A DNA stretch of 64,000 nucleotides from JAAYJK01 sp964501655 (lineage in GTDB: Bacteria; Bacillota; Syntrophomonadia; Syntrophomonadales; Syntrophomonadaceae), in NCBI GenBank assembly GCA_964501655.1, contig CAZCTN010000014.1, positions 1 through 64,000 of the forward strand, written 5' to 3'. Below the pieces are notes generated by a model. It had not been told where the DNA came from and did not search any database. It worked only from the letters and a program-made list of their open reading frames with translations. Below, piece after piece: positions 62,536 to 64,000 of this stretch; the stretch's first letter is position 1, and the number at the start of each line of letters is the position of its first letter. The position numbers and the translations under genes were made by a program.

Positions 62536-63909
62536 ATGGAACAAAGTAATGTGATCCAAATTGAAAATGGTTATAAGCAAATAAGAATGGAAGAGATAAA
62601 AAACATTATTAAAGACCAGGGAATAGAAATGATTAGATTGGAGTTCGCAGACCTGAATGGTATTAACCGGGGCAAACTTCTGCCGGCGGAAATGATCGAT
62701 GTGATTTTTGAGGAAGGAATAGCCTTTGCGGCAGCTATTATGGCTATAGGAATGGATAACAGTGTGGCTGAGGTTAAAGGACTGTCCGAGTATTATGATG
62801 ATATGAAGGTGATTGGAGATCCTGATACTTTTACCGTTTTGCCTTATCTGAAAAATACGGCTTTGCTGCTGGGGGACATCTATTATCATAAGGAGCCGAT
62901 GATGCAATCGCCGCGCTGGTTCTTGAAGAACATGATAAAGGAATACAACGATTTGGGTTTTAATCCGGTTTCGGCCTCTGAAATTGAGTTTTTCCTCTTC
63001 AGTAAAACCCCGGCTGGTGATTACGAACCTTATACCAATCAAACAGGAAATTGTTACACCAGCAATATTAGGATTGATTCCAAGGGATTTCTGAATCAAC
63101 TCACCAAAACCTTGAGAGACATGGAATTTAAGGTATTGTATATGAATCATGAATTTTATCCCGGTCAATACGAATATAACTGGAGCCATACCCACAGTCT
63201 GCGCAGTGCTGACGAAGGAAGTTTGTTTAAAGGTATATGTAAGGATATAGCCGAACAGAATGGTTTAGCTGCCACCTTCATGGCCAAGCCCCGAAATGAT
63301 ACCGGCGGCAGCGGCTGCCATTTCCATGTTTCTCTCAATGACAAGAGCGGCAAGAATGTCTTTTATGATGCGGAGGTCCCGGAGCAGCTTTCTCCGCTCA
63401 TGAAAAACTTTGTGGCTGGAGTGTTAAAGCATGCCAGACCCTTAACCGCATTTTTATCTCCTACTGTCAACTGCTTTAAGCGCTATCAGCCGGATACCTT
63501 CGCTCCTTACTATATTGGGTGGGGATACGATAATCGAACTACTTATGTCCGGATACCGGAAGAACGTGAAAAGGCAACCAGAGTAGAGGTGAGAGCCGGC
63601 AGCGCAGCCTGTAATCCCTATTTGGCACTGGCAGGGATTTTAGCAGCAGGTCTGGATGGCATTAAGAATAATCTGCAGCCACCCGAAATAATCAGGACCG
63701 ATCTCTATCATGATACCGAAAAACAGGGAGAGATTGTCCCCAAGAGCCTTTATCGCGCCTTGATAGAGCTGGAAAACGATGAATGGTTATGCCAATGTGC
63801 AGGACAGGCATTAATTGATAATTTTATGGCTCTTAAAAATATGGAAGTGAACAACTTCAGTAATTCCGTTACCGATTGGGAATGGAAGCATTATTCCTAT
63901 CATATTTAG
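62536..63909 (+). CDS. Glutamine-synthetase-like ligase
   Basis: 457 residues. The GS fold is clear: NPVSASEIEFFLFS near residue 150, NHEFYPGQYEYNW near 210, GGSGCHFHVSLND near 258, RVEVRAGSAACNPYLA near 350. It lacks the NLY adenylylation region and the GS-I sequence of the glnA at 22167, and resembles gamma-glutamylamine (glutamate-putrescine-like) ligases. The substrate amine is unknown. ATG at 62536; a TTG just upstream is less likely. It is the last visible gene of the cluster. Confidence 0.85.
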   Translation: MEQSNVIQIENGYKQIRMEEIKNIIKDQGIEMIRLEFADLNGINRGKLLPAEMIDVIFEEGIAFAAAIMAIGMDNSVAEVKGLSEYYDDMKVIGDPDTFTVLPYLKNTALLLGDIYYHKEPMMQSPRWFLKNMIKEYNDLGFNPVSASEIEFFLFSKTPAGDYEPYTNQTGNCYTSNIRIDSKGFLNQLTKTLRDMEFKVLYMNHEFYPGQYEYNWSHTHSLRSADEGSLFKGICKDIAEQNGLAATFMAKPRNDTGGSGCHFHVSLNDKSGKNVFYDAEVPEQLSPLMKNFVAGVLKHARPLTAFLSPTVNCFKRYQPDTFAPYYIGWGYDNRTTYVRIPEEREKATRVEVRAGSAACNPYLALAGILAAGLDGIKNNLQPPEIIRTDLYHDTEKQGEIVPKSLYRALIELENDEWLCQCAGQALIDNFMALKNMEVNNFSNSVTDWEWKHYSYHI

Positions 63910-64000
63910 GAGACTGGGAACCAAGCTGGTTTAGATTAATCCTCAACCAGGTGCTATATATTAGCGCTTCAATCACTTATTACTGTGCAGGCCAATAAGT

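Overview
The window looks like chromosome from a spore-forming, low-to-moderate-GC Firmicute of class Clostridia; a Syntrophomonas- or Desulfotomaculum-like anaerobe is my best guess. The reasons are strong AGGAGG ribosome-binding sites, frequent TTG and GTG starts, the small PurL with separate PurS and PurQ, HisZ/short HisG histidine genes, and protein families common in Clostridia (DUF4489, GerMN, YvyF-like, DNRLRE). I can support no phage, insertion sequence or CRISPR array.

Layout. 0-2.1 kb: five-PAS sensor protein whose GGDEF domain is cut short. 2.4-4.9 kb: trpBA behind a long leader, closed by a perfect 34-bp-arm palindrome. 4.9-9 kb: mixed housekeeping genes (metallo-hydrolase, Nudix, YvyF-like, mobB). 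8.1-16.5 kb: accessory region with two DNRLRE proteins, two DUF4489 proteins, an LRAT-like protein, a tRNA-Leu(GAG), a class II aldolase and typA. 16.6-19 kb: FIST-GGDEF-HD-GYP signalling protein. 20-22 kb: tandem metallo-beta-lactamase-fold paralogues. 22-26.8 kb: glnA, a membrane-anchored protein, hpt and guaA. 26.8-33.9 kb: orphan ParM-like actin, a three-gene glycosyltransferase operon, a carboxypeptidase-regulatory-like protein, a seven-repeat SBBP protein and a GerMN lipoprotein.

34.5-54.6 kb is one co-directional run of about 20 kb: a ykkC-type (probably PRPP) riboswitch, then purE-B-C-S-Q-L-F-M-N-H-D, a membrane TPR-like protein, an HD hydrolase, then hisZ-G-D-B-H-A-F-IE, ended by a terminator. 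It covers the purine pathway from PRA to IMP and most of histidine synthesis, both of which draw on PRPP. hpt and guaA upstream complete salvage and GMP formation. 54.6-57.8 kb: Na+/H+ antiporter and a membrane GGDEF protein on the minus strand. 58.4-63.9 kb: three tandem terminator repeats, then an amino-acid permease, an unknown protein, a WD40 protein, a class I amidotransferase-like protein and a glutamine-synthetase-like ligase, probably one operon for uptake and gamma-glutamylation of an amine or amino acid.

The most interesting signal is that several accessory genes (DNRLRE, DUF4489, carboxypeptidase-regulatory-like) have upstream sequences resembling sporulation sigma-K promoters (AC, 16-17 bases, then CATAnnnTA or a near match), and none of their products has a signal peptide. 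With the glycosyltransferase operon they may form an undescribed set of spore-surface (coat or exosporium) proteins. This is inference. All motif matching, promoter spotting and identity counting was done by eye.
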